DNA of 42,494 nt. Source: Chloroflexota bacterium (GTDB lineage: Bacteria; Chloroflexota; Anaerolineae; Promineifilales; Promineifilaceae). Every line of letters starts with the position of its first letter. Position 1 is the stretch's first letter. A program made the translations under genes and the position numbers. Positions 17,985 through 25,565 of the stretch are shown piece after piece. The stretch is from contig JAJRVV010000180.1 in the NCBI GenBank assembly GCA_024277135.1, positions 1-42,494 on the forward strand, in the 5' to 3' direction. The notes beneath the pieces were generated by a model, which was given only the letters and a program-made list of their open reading frames with translations, was not told the DNA's origin and made no database searches.

Positions 17985-19192
17985 TGGACAAAACGGTAAG
18001 TAACCAGACCAAATGGCAAACTTTTCTGCGCAAACAAAGCGTTGCCAATGCCTCTCGATGGATCGATTCTTTAAGAAAAAGCAGCGATCCCAAAAGATTA
18101 GTGGTCAGCGATTATGACAACTTACTACGCGCTTTAGAGTCCTCGCTAAACAACCCCGAAGAATTTTCCACGACATTTTCCCTGATCCAATCTCTCTTTC
18201 CTTATGTGTTTGAATTTGGCGATTGGGATCGATGGCTCGCCTATTTAGCTAAGGCTATCTCAATTGGTGAACAACAACAGTTACAATTCGAATCTGCCCG
18301 ACTATATGAGCAAATGGGGGATATCAAAAAGGAAAGGGGAGAACTGGAAAAAGCAAAAAGTCTGTATGAAGCCAGCATTGAAAAATATGGCTTACTGAAT
18401 GATGCCGAAAAAAAAGCATACGTCATGGCAAAAGTGGCGATGATTTTGGAAACTCACGGCAAAACATCTGAAGCCATATCGCTCAGTCAAAAAGCCTTAG
18501 ACCTGTTAGAATCATCTTCCGATTTTGAAACAATCGCCTTTATTAATGTAAACTTGTCAACTATTTTTTTGCGTTCCCGATTGTGGCAGCCAGGGCTGGA
18601 CTTGGCCACAAAAGCATACCAGGTATTTCTCCGGGCAAAGAATCAAAAATTTATCACCAGAGCGCTCATAAATATTCTGGTTTTTCAAGCTGAATTATCC
18701 ATGTGGGATGAAGTGCATGAAACAACAGCCCGTTTAGCTGACATTTTCACCCAAAGTAAGGATAAAAGGTCATTAATAGTACTTGAGATAAATTTAGGGT
18801 TAGCAGCTTATCATCAAGAAAACTTACTGGAAGCCGAATTACATTGGCAAAAGGCACGGCAGTTATTGTCACAAGTAAATGACATGAGCGACATAGGGTT
18901 GGTTTGCAACAATTTGGGTAAATTGTACCTGGATATGGAGGAGTATGGTGAGGCGGAAAAGATGCTCAAGGAGGCTGTGGCTATTTACGATGAGCTTGGC
19001 GACCCATTAAATTGGGCGAACTCGATGGATAATTTGGCCGAACTGTATGAAGCGCAAGGGAACACGGCCGTTTGCCGCCAAACACTTATCGGAGGCATCG
19101 CTGGATTAGACGGCCGTTCCGATGCTCCTTACGCCTTCGAACTATTAGACATGATGCGGCAGCGATTAGCCGATCTGCCAGACAAAGAATAA
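17984..19192 (+). CDS. TPR-repeat protein, partner of the NB-ARC ATPase
   Basis: A 402-residue all-helical protein with about six to eight tetratricopeptide-like repeats, clearest in FESARLYEQMGDIKKERGELEKAKSLYEAS, KTSEAISLSQKALDLLE, LLEAELHWQKARQLL and VCNNLGKLYLDMEEYGEAEKMLKEAV. There is no membrane segment or enzyme motif. The ATG at 17984 was chosen because it overlaps the NB-ARC stop (TGATG), a sign of coupled translation and close stoichiometry. In MalT-like and other STAND regulators such repeats form the sensor arm, so this pair may be one regulator split over two chains. Only the last fifth contains ACGGCCGT octamers. Confidence 0.85.
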   Translation: MDKTVSNQTKWQTFLRKQSVANASRWIDSLRKSSDPKRLVVSDYDNLLRALESSLNNPEEFSTTFSLIQSLFPYVFEFGDWDRWLAYLAKAISIGEQQQLQFESARLYEQMGDIKKERGELEKAKSLYEASIEKYGLLNDAEKKAYVMAKVAMILETHGKTSEAISLSQKALDLLESSSDFETIAFINVNLSTIFLRSRLWQPGLDLATKAYQVFLRAKNQKFITRALINILVFQAELSMWDEVHETTARLADIFTQSKDKRSLIVLEINLGLAAYHQENLLEAELHWQKARQLLSQVNDMSDIGLVCNNLGKLYLDMEEYGEAEKMLKEAVAIYDELGDPLNWANSMDNLAELYEAQGNTAVCRQTLIGGIAGLDGRSDAPYAFELLDMMRQRLADLPDKE

Positions 19193-19250
19193 TCCCCCTC
19201 CCACACACAATCTCAAAAATCCAACATCACTTAGGAGCAAACTGGCACAC

Positions 19251-19306
19251 TTTGCAGTTGATTTGCAGTTGATTTGCAGACCAGTAAAGTCACTCTATGC
19301 TATCAT
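19251..19306 (+). promoter_or_regulatory. Iterated operator and promoter of the kinase/receiver pair
   Basis: TTTGCAGT at 19251-19258 and 19262-19269 and TTTGCAGA at 19273-19280 are spaced by 11 bases. They are followed by CCAGTAAAGT and, eight bases on, TGCTATCAT (extended -10, TATCAT 19301-19306). The same order and spacing occurs before the small exported peptide gene. Transcription would start near 19313. Confidence 0.7.
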
Positions 19307-19403
19307 CTAGACATTCGCACTGGAAAAATGGATAGTGCGCTGGCATAGGGATACCATGCTTTCACCGACGCAGAAGAGAACACACACAAGGAAGTTTCCC
19401 ACA

Positions 19404-20117
19404 ATGCCCAGCAACACTGGTCAAAACAAGCTGCATGAATTATTCAATTCGTTGACCAGCGCCTGGGAGTTATCGCGTTTAGCAAAACGGGAAATTGCGC
19501 CCAACCATGCCGCCAACCTTCATCTGGAAAAGGTGGCTCTGATGACAGAACACGCTATCCGGCTGACCAACGAACTCTCAACCCAGGCCAACCACGTCGA
19601 AAATAAAGTACACCTGCTCGATCTGAATAAAATTCTCCGGCAAAGTCTGGCCTCTCTCGATTCAACTTTGTTTCATGGCATAAAATTACAGCTTTGTCTG
19701 GACGCTCTTTTGCCGGCCGTCAAAGGCCGGCCGCCTGACCTGCAACAACTCTTCACCCAAATTCTTACCAACGCTGCACAAGCCATCCAGCCCCAAATCG
19801 GCGAAATCAGCATCGAAACCGGCGTCATCTCATTTAATCCAGAGTGCCCCCGCTTCAAACAAAAACAGGGAGATTGGTTCACCCTTGGCCCCAAAGCATA
19901 CATCACCATCACCAATACCGGGATGGGCATGGATCCTGACACGCTGGCACGAGCATTCGATCCCTTTTTCACCACCAAGCTTCTGGGAGAGGGGCTTGGC
20001 CTGACCACAATTTTAGAAATCGTCAATCAACATAAAGGGGGCATTTCAGTCACCAGTCAGTTAACCCAGGGCACGGCCGTTTCCCTGTTTTTACCGGTGG
20101 CCCAATCATTCAACTGA
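19404..20117 (+). CDS. Stand-alone histidine-kinase-type ATPase
   Basis: A 237-residue soluble protein. The C-terminal half is a complete HATPase: QILTNAAQAIQP (N box), ITNTGMGMDPD (G1), FDPFFTTK (F box) and GEGLGLTTI (G2), ending in the LPV-type strand. The first 100 residues are helical (ELSRLAKREIAP, LEKVALMTEHAIRLTNELS) and resemble a dimerisation domain of NtrB-like kinases. No clear H-box was seen, so the phospho-accepting His is uncertain. ATG 19404 has AAGGAAG nine bases upstream. ATG 19356 with AGGG upstream is a real alternative, giving 16 more residues. The receiver gene follows after 32 bases. Confidence 0.8.
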   Translation: MPSNTGQNKLHELFNSLTSAWELSRLAKREIAPNHAANLHLEKVALMTEHAIRLTNELSTQANHVENKVHLLDLNKILRQSLASLDSTLFHGIKLQLCLDALLPAVKGRPPDLQQLFTQILTNAAQAIQPQIGEISIETGVISFNPECPRFKQKQGDWFTLGPKAYITITNTGMGMDPDTLARAFDPFFTTKLLGEGLGLTTILEIVNQHKGGISVTSQLTQGTAVSLFLPVAQSFN

Positions 20118-20149
20118 AAAGTGACCCTATTGTATAAACGAGGAACAAT

Positions 20150-20518
20150 TTGAAAAAAGCAGTATTGGTAATTGAAGACGACGATACCCTACTTGACGCA
20201 TTGTATGATATTTTCGATACCATTGGGCTGAACGTCATCGGCGCCCGCAACGGCCGTGACGGCATTGCCGCCTACAAAACCCACCAAAACAACATCCAAC
20301 TCGTGGTCCTCGATTTACGCATCCCCGATATGCACGGCGCCGATGTCCTCAGAACTTTGCGCGCCATCAACCCCCGCGTCAAGGCGCTCATCTCTTCAGC
20401 CTCCGACGAAAACAGCATCCGCAAATCCTTTGCCGGACAGCCGGAAGTGCCCGTCATCCGCAAACCGTATGATTTGCATTCATTTTTGAGCAAAGTGCAG
20501 GGGATTTTGGAAGTTTGA
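20150..20518 (+). CDS. Response-regulator receiver domain protein
   Basis: A 122-residue single-domain receiver. Acidic residues are in VIEDDD (9-12), the phospho-acceptor Asp in LVVLDLRIPD near 54, the switch Ser in ALISSAS and the conserved Lys in VIRKPYD. The start is TTG with GAGGA at 20140-20144. It has no output domain. It pairs with the upstream ATPase as a two-component unit. The TGA stop (20516-20518) abuts the stop of tlyA on the other strand, making the palindrome TGATCA with no bases between the genes. Confidence 0.9.
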   Translation: MKKAVLVIEDDDTLLDALYDIFDTIGLNVIGARNGRDGIAAYKTHQNNIQLVVLDLRIPDMHGADVLRTLRAINPRVKALISSASDENSIRKSFAGQPEVPVIRKPYDLHSFLSKVQGILEV

Positions 20519-21298
20519 TCAGGTTAAAACAGATTCTATCGCTTCATCAACAGCAAACAGCGGCACGGCCGTTCCCCAAGTCAGCCATGCTAAAAACTCC
20601 ACATTGCCATCTGCGCCCGTAATCGAAGAGCGGGTCAAGCCCGCCGGATGAAGCTGGTGGGCGGCAGCCCATTCCAGAATCTGGGCCAATACCTGTCTGT
20701 GTACGGCCGTATCCTTCACAATCCCCCCTTTACCCACCTGCCGCGGCCCCGCCTCAAACTGCGGCTTAATCAGAGCCGCCACATCCGCTTTCTGGGCCAA
20801 CCATTGCCGCACCGCCGGCAAAATCAACCGCAGCGAGATAAAAGAGACATCAATCACCGCCAAATCAATCGGCCGCGGCAAAGACTCCACATATCGGGCA
20901 TTGGTGCGCTCCATCACCACCACCCGCTCATCCTGGCGCAGTTTCCAATCCAACTGACCATACCCCACATCAATGGCGAACACTTGCGCCGCCCCCTGTT
21001 GCAGCAGCACATCGGTAAAGCCGCCGGTGCAAGCCCCCACATCGGCGCACACCCGGCCGTTCACATCCAGGCCAAACGCGGTCAACGCCCCGGCCAGCTT
21101 AAACCCGCCCCGCCCCACATACGGCGCCGCTTCCTTCAACTCAATCGCCGCCGACATGGGCACGGCCGTGCCCGATTTATCCACCCGCGCCCCATCCACC
21201 GTCACCTCCCCGGCCATAATCAACGCCTGCCCCTTCGCCCGCGACCCCACCAACCCCCGCGCCACCAACAACTTATCCAACCGCTCCTTCTTCTTCAT
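20519..21298 (-). CDS. tlyA: TlyA family rRNA 2'-O-methyltransferase / haemolysin-like
   Basis: A 259-residue protein with an N-terminal S4 RNA-binding domain (RLDKLLVARGLVGSRAKGQALIMAGEVTVDG) and a FtsJ-like SAM methyltransferase domain: YVGRGGFKLAGAL, DVGACTGGFTDVLLQQGA, DVGYGQLDWKLR, DVSFISL and LIKPQFEAG. Family members methylate 16S and/or 23S rRNA cytidines at the ribose 2' position, which matters for capreomycin sensitivity. The start lies inside a GAAGGAT repeat that supplies both its ribosome site and the overlapping stop (ATGA) of the upstream gene. Confidence 0.93.
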   Translation of the reverse strand: MKKKERLDKLLVARGLVGSRAKGQALIMAGEVTVDGARVDKSGTAVPMSAAIELKEAAPYVGRGGFKLAGALTAFGLDVNGRVCADVGACTGGFTDVLLQQGAAQVFAIDVGYGQLDWKLRQDERVVVMERTNARYVESLPRPIDLAVIDVSFISLRLILPAVRQWLAQKADVAALIKPQFEAGPRQVGKGGIVKDTAVHRQVLAQILEWAAAHQLHPAGLTRSSITGADGNVEFLAWLTWGTAVPLFAVDEAIESVLT

Positions 21299-21319
21299 CC
21301 TTCATCCTTCATCCTTCCA
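21289..21319. repeat. GAAGGAT heptamer tract at a gene junction
   Basis: Three to four units (TTCATCC on the plus strand) span the end of the sugar-nucleotide reductase gene and the start of tlyA. On the minus strand they encode the last residues KDEG of one protein, the stop, the ribosome-site-like AAGGA and the ATG of the next. Confidence 0.8.
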
Positions 21320-22263
21320 CCTTCCCTCCCCACCCACTCCGCCAGCGCATCCGCCAACGACTGACGCAAATGAATCTGCGGCTGCCAGCCCACATCGCGG
21401 CGGATTTTGGCAAAACTGCCATACAAACAAGGCGTATCCGACGGCCGCATCCGCGCCGGGTCATACACCACCTCCACACTCACCTTCGCCAGTTCAATCA
21501 GGGCGTTTAGCAAATAATGGATGGATACCGCTTGCCCGGAACAAATCAAATATGCCTGGCCCGGCCGCCCTTTTTCCGCCAGCAGCCGGTACGCCCGCGC
21601 CACATCGCGCACATCGGTGAAATCCCGCTGCGCGTCCAGATTGCCCACCGAAATCGAAGGCGGCCGCTTTTTTAGTTTGATCGCCGCCAACTGGCCGGCA
21701 AAATCAGGCACCACAAACCCCAGCGCCTGATGCGGGCCAATGTGGTTAAACGGCCGTGCCTCCACCACCGGCAGTTCATATCGCTGCCAATACACCGAGG
21801 CCAACATGCCCGCCGCCCATTTGCTCACCCCGTACGGATGGCGCGGCTGAGGTGGCGTCTTCTCCGTCAACGGCAAATCCTTTTCGCCAATCTGCCCGTA
21901 AATTTCGGCGCTGGTCACTACCACCACTCGGGGACGGCCGTAAGCCACCGCCGCTTGCAACAAATTAGCCGTGCCCCCCGTGTTCACCGCCAGCGTCAAC
22001 GCCGGCGCCTGCCACGACCTGGCCGGATACGCCTGCCCCGCCAGATGATAAATCACATCTGGCTTTGCTTGGGCAACGGCCGTCCGCACCGAATCCGGGT
22101 GCAGCAAATCTCCCTCAATCCCGGTGATCAACGGGTGTTCCGGCAGCGATTGGTGGCTCGTCGCCGCATGAACCAGCGCCAACACCTCATGCCCAGCCAT
22201 TACCAAGCTTTCCACCAAATGCGATCCGGCGAAACCCGTTGCCCCAGTTATAAAAATACGCAT
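21295..22263 (-). CDS. NAD(P)-dependent sugar-nucleotide epimerase/reductase
   Basis: A 322-residue extended SDR. The Rossmann motif is TGATGFAGSHL, the catalytic residues are the Ser/Thr of VTSAEIYG and Tyr/Lys of YGVSKWA, and the substrate region includes RPFNHIGPHQ and RDFTDVRDVARAY. This pattern is closest to GDP-4-keto-6-deoxy-mannose reductase (Rmd) and GDP-mannose 4,6-dehydratase relatives, which make deoxysugars for glycans. The exact substrate is unproven. Start ATG 22263 was preferred over ATG 22269 and TTG 22275 because GAGG then lies six bases upstream and the protein begins RIFITGATG. The C-terminus is set by repeat sequence. Confidence 0.85.
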   Translation of the reverse strand: MRIFITGATGFAGSHLVESLVMAGHEVLALVHAATSHQSLPEHPLITGIEGDLLHPDSVRTAVAQAKPDVIYHLAGQAYPARSWQAPALTLAVNTGGTANLLQAAVAYGRPRVVVVTSAEIYGQIGEKDLPLTEKTPPQPRHPYGVSKWAAGMLASVYWQRYELPVVEARPFNHIGPHQALGFVVPDFAGQLAAIKLKKRPPSISVGNLDAQRDFTDVRDVARAYRLLAEKGRPGQAYLICSGQAVSIHYLLNALIELAKVSVEVVYDPARMRPSDTPCLYGSFAKIRRDVGWQPQIHLRQSLADALAEWVGREGGRMKDEG

Positions 22264-22403
22264 ACCCATCCTCAAAAAACAGTGATGCCCGCATTATACC
22301 CGGCAAAACCCACATTTAGCGAGATTTTCGACTCTTTGGCAATTCGTGCCAGCCGTCAAACGCGAACTGGAACCAAATACTTCAAAAAATCCATGCACAA
22401 AGC

Positions 22404-22409
22404 TATAAT
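22404..22409 (+). promoter_or_regulatory. Perfect -10 box directly before a start codon
   Basis: TATAAT ends six bases before the ATG at 22416, with TTCAAA 17 bases upstream as a weak -35. Transcription would begin at or next to the A of the ATG, and no ribosome site exists. This is the clearest leaderless-type start in the window. Confidence 0.6.
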
Positions 22410-22415
22410 AGCCTC

Positions 22416-23603
22416 ATGAATGAACGTGTCGCTGAACTTTTGACCCCCTTAACCCGCCAGTTTGGCAGCGATCTCGCCGCCGCCTACTTGTTCGGCAGCG
22501 CCGCTCAGGGTACATACCAACCCGGCGAATCAGACATCAACCTGTTTCTGGTGCTGACGGAAAATGCCGACCTCCATGAACTGCGCCAGATATTCCGGCC
22601 CATTTGGGCGCAGCGCCGCGAACAGTGGCAACGGCCGCCGCTGGTGGCGCGAGAAAATGGCTTTTTGCGCCATCTCACCCTCTTCCCGGCGCTGGCTCGC
22701 ACCTTAAAACAGCAAGGTAAACCGCTGGTGGAAAAGCGAGATTTGCTCAGCGGGCTGCCGCTGATGGACACTCGCGCCGAGTTTGTGTGGCTGGCCCAAG
22801 AGGCGATGTCCGTGTCGTTGGCCCTGACCCCACGTCTGCTGGAACCGGCCGAAGCCGAACAACAAATGGTAAGGCTGCGGCGATTGGCCCGGCGTATACA
22901 CGGCAATCCCGTTCCTGCTGAGGAAACGGCCGTCAACCTCCTGTCCCGTATTCACTTGCAGTTACGGCAAATGGAAGTGCGGCTGCCCCAAATCGAATCG
23001 TGGCAAGCCGAACGCCGACCCACCACCTCTCTGCTGCTGCCCAACCTGCGCGCCACCTACAAAAAACCGGAAAAGCAGTGGATGATCATGGTCTTTTCCA
23101 GCCTCACCCCACAGCAAATCATCAACACCGACTGGAACCAGCTCACCAACCGTTTGCTCAACCGGTATCAAGGCTTGCAGATCACCACCGCCACCCAACT
23201 CCGCCTCATCGTGGAGCTGAACGAAGCCACGGCCGTCCCCCTGCGCCGGTACGATCATGAATGGGGACTCGATCCGCTGGGGACACTGGAAGTCAGCCAA
23301 AGCCAAATTATGTGCGCCGCCGCCCGTTTGCCCTCCCAAATCCAGGTTGATCTGCTGCCGCAGGCTTACCTGATTGCTGCGGACGAGGATATTCCCAAAC
23401 TCATCCACGACTTCCAAAACAAGATGCTAAACATCCAGCTTGAACATGAACTGTTGCACCGCATCGAGAAAATTGACAAGTTTACGCCGCCCGAACCGCT
23501 GCCTGGCCGAGAAATCCCACCCCTGAAACGGGTAGAGGCGCTTTTCCAACATTTGGGCTGGTGGGCCGATTACTATACCCAACGCAGCCAACGGCTGGCG
23601 TAA
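22416..23603 (+). CDS. Nucleotidyltransferase-fold protein, probably altered active site
   Basis: A 395-residue protein. Residues 24-45 show the polymerase-beta-like nucleotidyltransferase signature (LFGSAAQGTYQPGESDINLFLVL). The canonical pair is D-x-D; here it reads D-I-N, so one metal-binding Asp is replaced by Asn. A helical middle and a C-terminal part without known motifs follow (LLRQRAxx-like elements absent; DIPKLIHDFQNKMLNIQLEHELLHRIEKID is helical). Substrate and role are unknown. A TATAAT box lies immediately upstream, suggesting leaderless expression. The following glycosidase gene begins five bases after the stop. Confidence 0.7.
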   Translation: MNERVAELLTPLTRQFGSDLAAAYLFGSAAQGTYQPGESDINLFLVLTENADLHELRQIFRPIWAQRREQWQRPPLVARENGFLRHLTLFPALARTLKQQGKPLVEKRDLLSGLPLMDTRAEFVWLAQEAMSVSLALTPRLLEPAEAEQQMVRLRRLARRIHGNPVPAEETAVNLLSRIHLQLRQMEVRLPQIESWQAERRPTTSLLLPNLRATYKKPEKQWMIMVFSSLTPQQIINTDWNQLTNRLLNRYQGLQITTATQLRLIVELNEATAVPLRRYDHEWGLDPLGTLEVSQSQIMCAAARLPSQIQVDLLPQAYLIAADEDIPKLIHDFQNKMLNIQLEHELLHRIEKIDKFTPPEPLPGREIPPLKRVEALFQHLGWWADYYTQRSQRLA

Positions 23604-23608
23604 CGGCC

Positions 23609-24739
23609 GTGCCTACTCACAATTTACAAGCCACAATTCACAATTCGCAATTCCATACCGGCCTTCGCCTCCTCCTGCTAACCCTCCTCCTGTCCTGGCT
23701 GCAACCGCCTCCCCTGCTCATCACCCCCGGCCCGTCACAAACCGTCCACACCACCCATCCCATTCTCGGCGTCCACACCCGGCTCATTGACGAGGTGGAA
23801 GAGTGGAAAATCCAGTACACCCTGCAAATGGCGCGGCAGATGGGCGCGGCCTGGATCGTAGAATTTTTCCCCTGGGCGTATGCCCAACCCGCGCCAGACC
23901 GGTTCGATTGGCGGCAGTTCGATCTCATCATCAACCACGCCCAAGCCCAGGGGTTACAGGTGGTGGCCCGCATTGGTTTGACGCCAGAATGGGCACGGCC
24001 GTCCGACACCGCGCGCACTTACCTGGACAAAACGGCCTACGATGATTTTGCCGCCTTCGCCGCCGCCTTTGCCAGCCGCTACCGGGGACAGGTCAGCCAC
24101 CTCATCATCGGCAACGAGCCAAATCTCAACTTTGAATGGGGCTACCGGCAAACCACCCCGGCCGATTACGCCGCGCTGCTAAAAACGGTCTACCCCGCCG
24201 TCAAAGCGGCCAATCCCGACATGATGGTGTTGGCCGGGGCGCTGGCGCCGACGCTGGAACCGTCCGGTTCCGCCAACGGCCTGAACGACCTGGATTACCT
24301 GGCGGGGATGTACCAGGCGGGCGCGGCTGACTTTTTCGATGGATTGGCGGCGCACACCTACGGCCGTACCTTCCCCCCCGCCGCCGACCCTGGCCCCAAC
24401 CTGCTCAACTTCCGCCGCCTGGAACTGCAAATGGCGATCATGGCCCAGTTTGGCGACGCGGACAAACCCATCTTCATCACCGAAACCGGTTGGAACGACC
24501 ACCCGCGCTGGACGCAGGCCGTCCGCCCCGGCCAGCGCATCCAGTACACGCTGGACGCCATCCAATTTGCCGAAACGGAATGGCCGACGGTGACAATGGT
24601 GGCGCTGTGGGCGTTCCGCACCCCCGCGCCGGAAGGCAAGCACAACGATTATTACACGCTGGTGACGCCGGAGTTTGTAACCAAGCCGATTTACGCCGCG
24701 CTGCAAGAATTCACGGGGAATGACAGGGTGACAAGGTGA
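23609..24739 (+). CDS. Clan GH-A glycoside hydrolase-like exported protein
   Basis: A 376-residue protein. A hydrophobic N-terminal segment (LRLLLLTLLLSWLQPPPLLI) suggests export. The remainder is a TIM-barrel glycosidase: LGVHTRL, FPWAYAQPAPDRFDW, the acid/base Glu in IIGNEPNLNFEWG, and the nucleophile Glu in PIFITETGWNDHPRW, followed by VALWAFRTPAPEGKHNDYYTL. It is nearest to GH39/GH5/GH53-like barrels, with unknown substrate. Start GTG 23609 was chosen because the open frame upstream would run into the previous gene. The residues before the signal (THNLQATIHNSQFH) are encoded by a CAATTCA heptamer tract, so the true start is uncertain. It may work with the sugar-nucleotide genes nearby. 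Confidence 0.75.
   Translation: MPTHNLQATIHNSQFHTGLRLLLLTLLLSWLQPPPLLITPGPSQTVHTTHPILGVHTRLIDEVEEWKIQYTLQMARQMGAAWIVEFFPWAYAQPAPDRFDWRQFDLIINHAQAQGLQVVARIGLTPEWARPSDTARTYLDKTAYDDFAAFAAAFASRYRGQVSHLIIGNEPNLNFEWGYRQTTPADYAALLKTVYPAVKAANPDMMVLAGALAPTLEPSGSANGLNDLDYLAGMYQAGAADFFDGLAAHTYGRTFPPAADPGPNLLNFRRLELQMAIMAQFGDADKPIFITETGWNDHPRWTQAVRPGQRIQYTLDAIQFAETEWPTVTMVALWAFRTPAPEGKHNDYYTLVTPEFVTKPIYAALQEFTGNDRVTR
23619..23654. repeat. CACAATT heptamer tract inside a gene 5' end
   Basis: About five units of CACAATT/CAATTCA/CAATTCG with period 7 lie within the first codons of the glycosidase gene. The same word in both orientations forms the tract at 40186-40265. Confidence 0.75.
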
Positions 24740-24745
24740 CAAGGT
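24724..24745. repeat. GTGACAAG direct repeat at gene junction
   Basis: Two and a half units of an 8-base repeat, GTGACAAG, span the glycosidase stop and the solute-binding-protein start. They supply TGA, an AAGG ribosome site and the GTG start. A degenerate copy is at 10627-10650. Confidence 0.75.
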
Positions 24746-25505
24746 GAAGCGCCTTTTTTACATTTTTCGCCTTTCGTTTTTCGTTCTTTTAATTTCTTGC
24801 AGCAGCAACGGCCGTACCTGGCAGCGCATCCAACAATCCGGCACACTCCGCGTCGGCCTCGACCCCACCTATCCCCCTTTTGCACAGCTAACAGCAGACG
24901 GGTATGAGGGCATTGACATTGATCTGGCGCAGGCGTTGGCCGCCGATTTGGGACTGACGGCCGAGTTCGCGCCGTTCAGTTACGATGGGTTGTATGACGC
25001 GCTGGCCACCGGGCAGGTGGATGTCCTCATCTCGGCGCTGGTGGTGGAGCCGGACAAGAGCCGCGATTTCGCTTATTCGCAGCCGTACTTCAACGCCGGC
25101 GAGCTGTTGATCCTCCCGGTTGATTCTCCGGTAACAAAGATGGCGGATTTGAACGGCCGTACCCTGGCCGTCGAACTGGGCGCGCGCGGGCACGTAGAAG
25201 CGACAGTGTGGGCGCGGCGGCTGCCCGATTTGACCATTCTTCCTTTTGATACTCCGGATGGGGCGCTGACGGCCGTGTCCGATGGAACAGCCGACGCCGC
25301 TGTGATCGATGCTATTAGCGGCCGTCTATTCCTCAAAACCAACCCCCATCTCAAAATAGCCGGCGAACCCGTCACCGTCGAACCGTATGCTCTGGTCGTC
25401 CGCACAGAGGATGCTGTTTTGCTGGAGAATTTGAATGCGAGTCTGGAGGAGATGATGGGGGACGGCCGTTTTGACCAGATCATATGGTCCCAGTTTGCCA
25501 AATGA
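24744..25505 (+). CDS. Amino-acid-type ABC transporter solute-binding lipoprotein
   Basis: A 253-residue family 3 periplasmic binding protein. The signal peptide ends in a lipobox (LLISC), so the Cys near residue 19 is probably lipidated. Family landmarks are GTLRVGLDPTYPPF, GIDIDLAQALAADLG, YDGLYDALATGQVDVLISAL, DFAYSQPYF, DLNGRTLAVELGARGH and the C-terminal YALVVR. No permease or ATPase gene is adjacent, so the transporter partners must lie elsewhere, or the protein acts as a sensor input. The GTG start and its ribosome site come from the GTGACAAG repeat. Confidence 0.9.
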   Translation: MKRLFYIFRLSFFVLLISCSSNGRTWQRIQQSGTLRVGLDPTYPPFAQLTADGYEGIDIDLAQALAADLGLTAEFAPFSYDGLYDALATGQVDVLISALVVEPDKSRDFAYSQPYFNAGELLILPVDSPVTKMADLNGRTLAVELGARGHVEATVWARRLPDLTILPFDTPDGALTAVSDGTADAAVIDAISGRLFLKTNPHLKIAGEPVTVEPYALVVRTEDAVLLENLNASLEEMMGDGRFDQIIWSQFAK

Positions 25506-25565
25506 GTTGCAATACTTGTATAGTTTGTTCGATAGCTTTAGCGTCAGGCGATCTCGGAGGAAAAG

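Noticed and set aside
20648..21364. Long plus-strand frame rich in R, H and P over tlyA
   Set aside because: Composition is typical of an antisense shadow of a GC-rich gene; TlyA motifs on the other strand are decisive.
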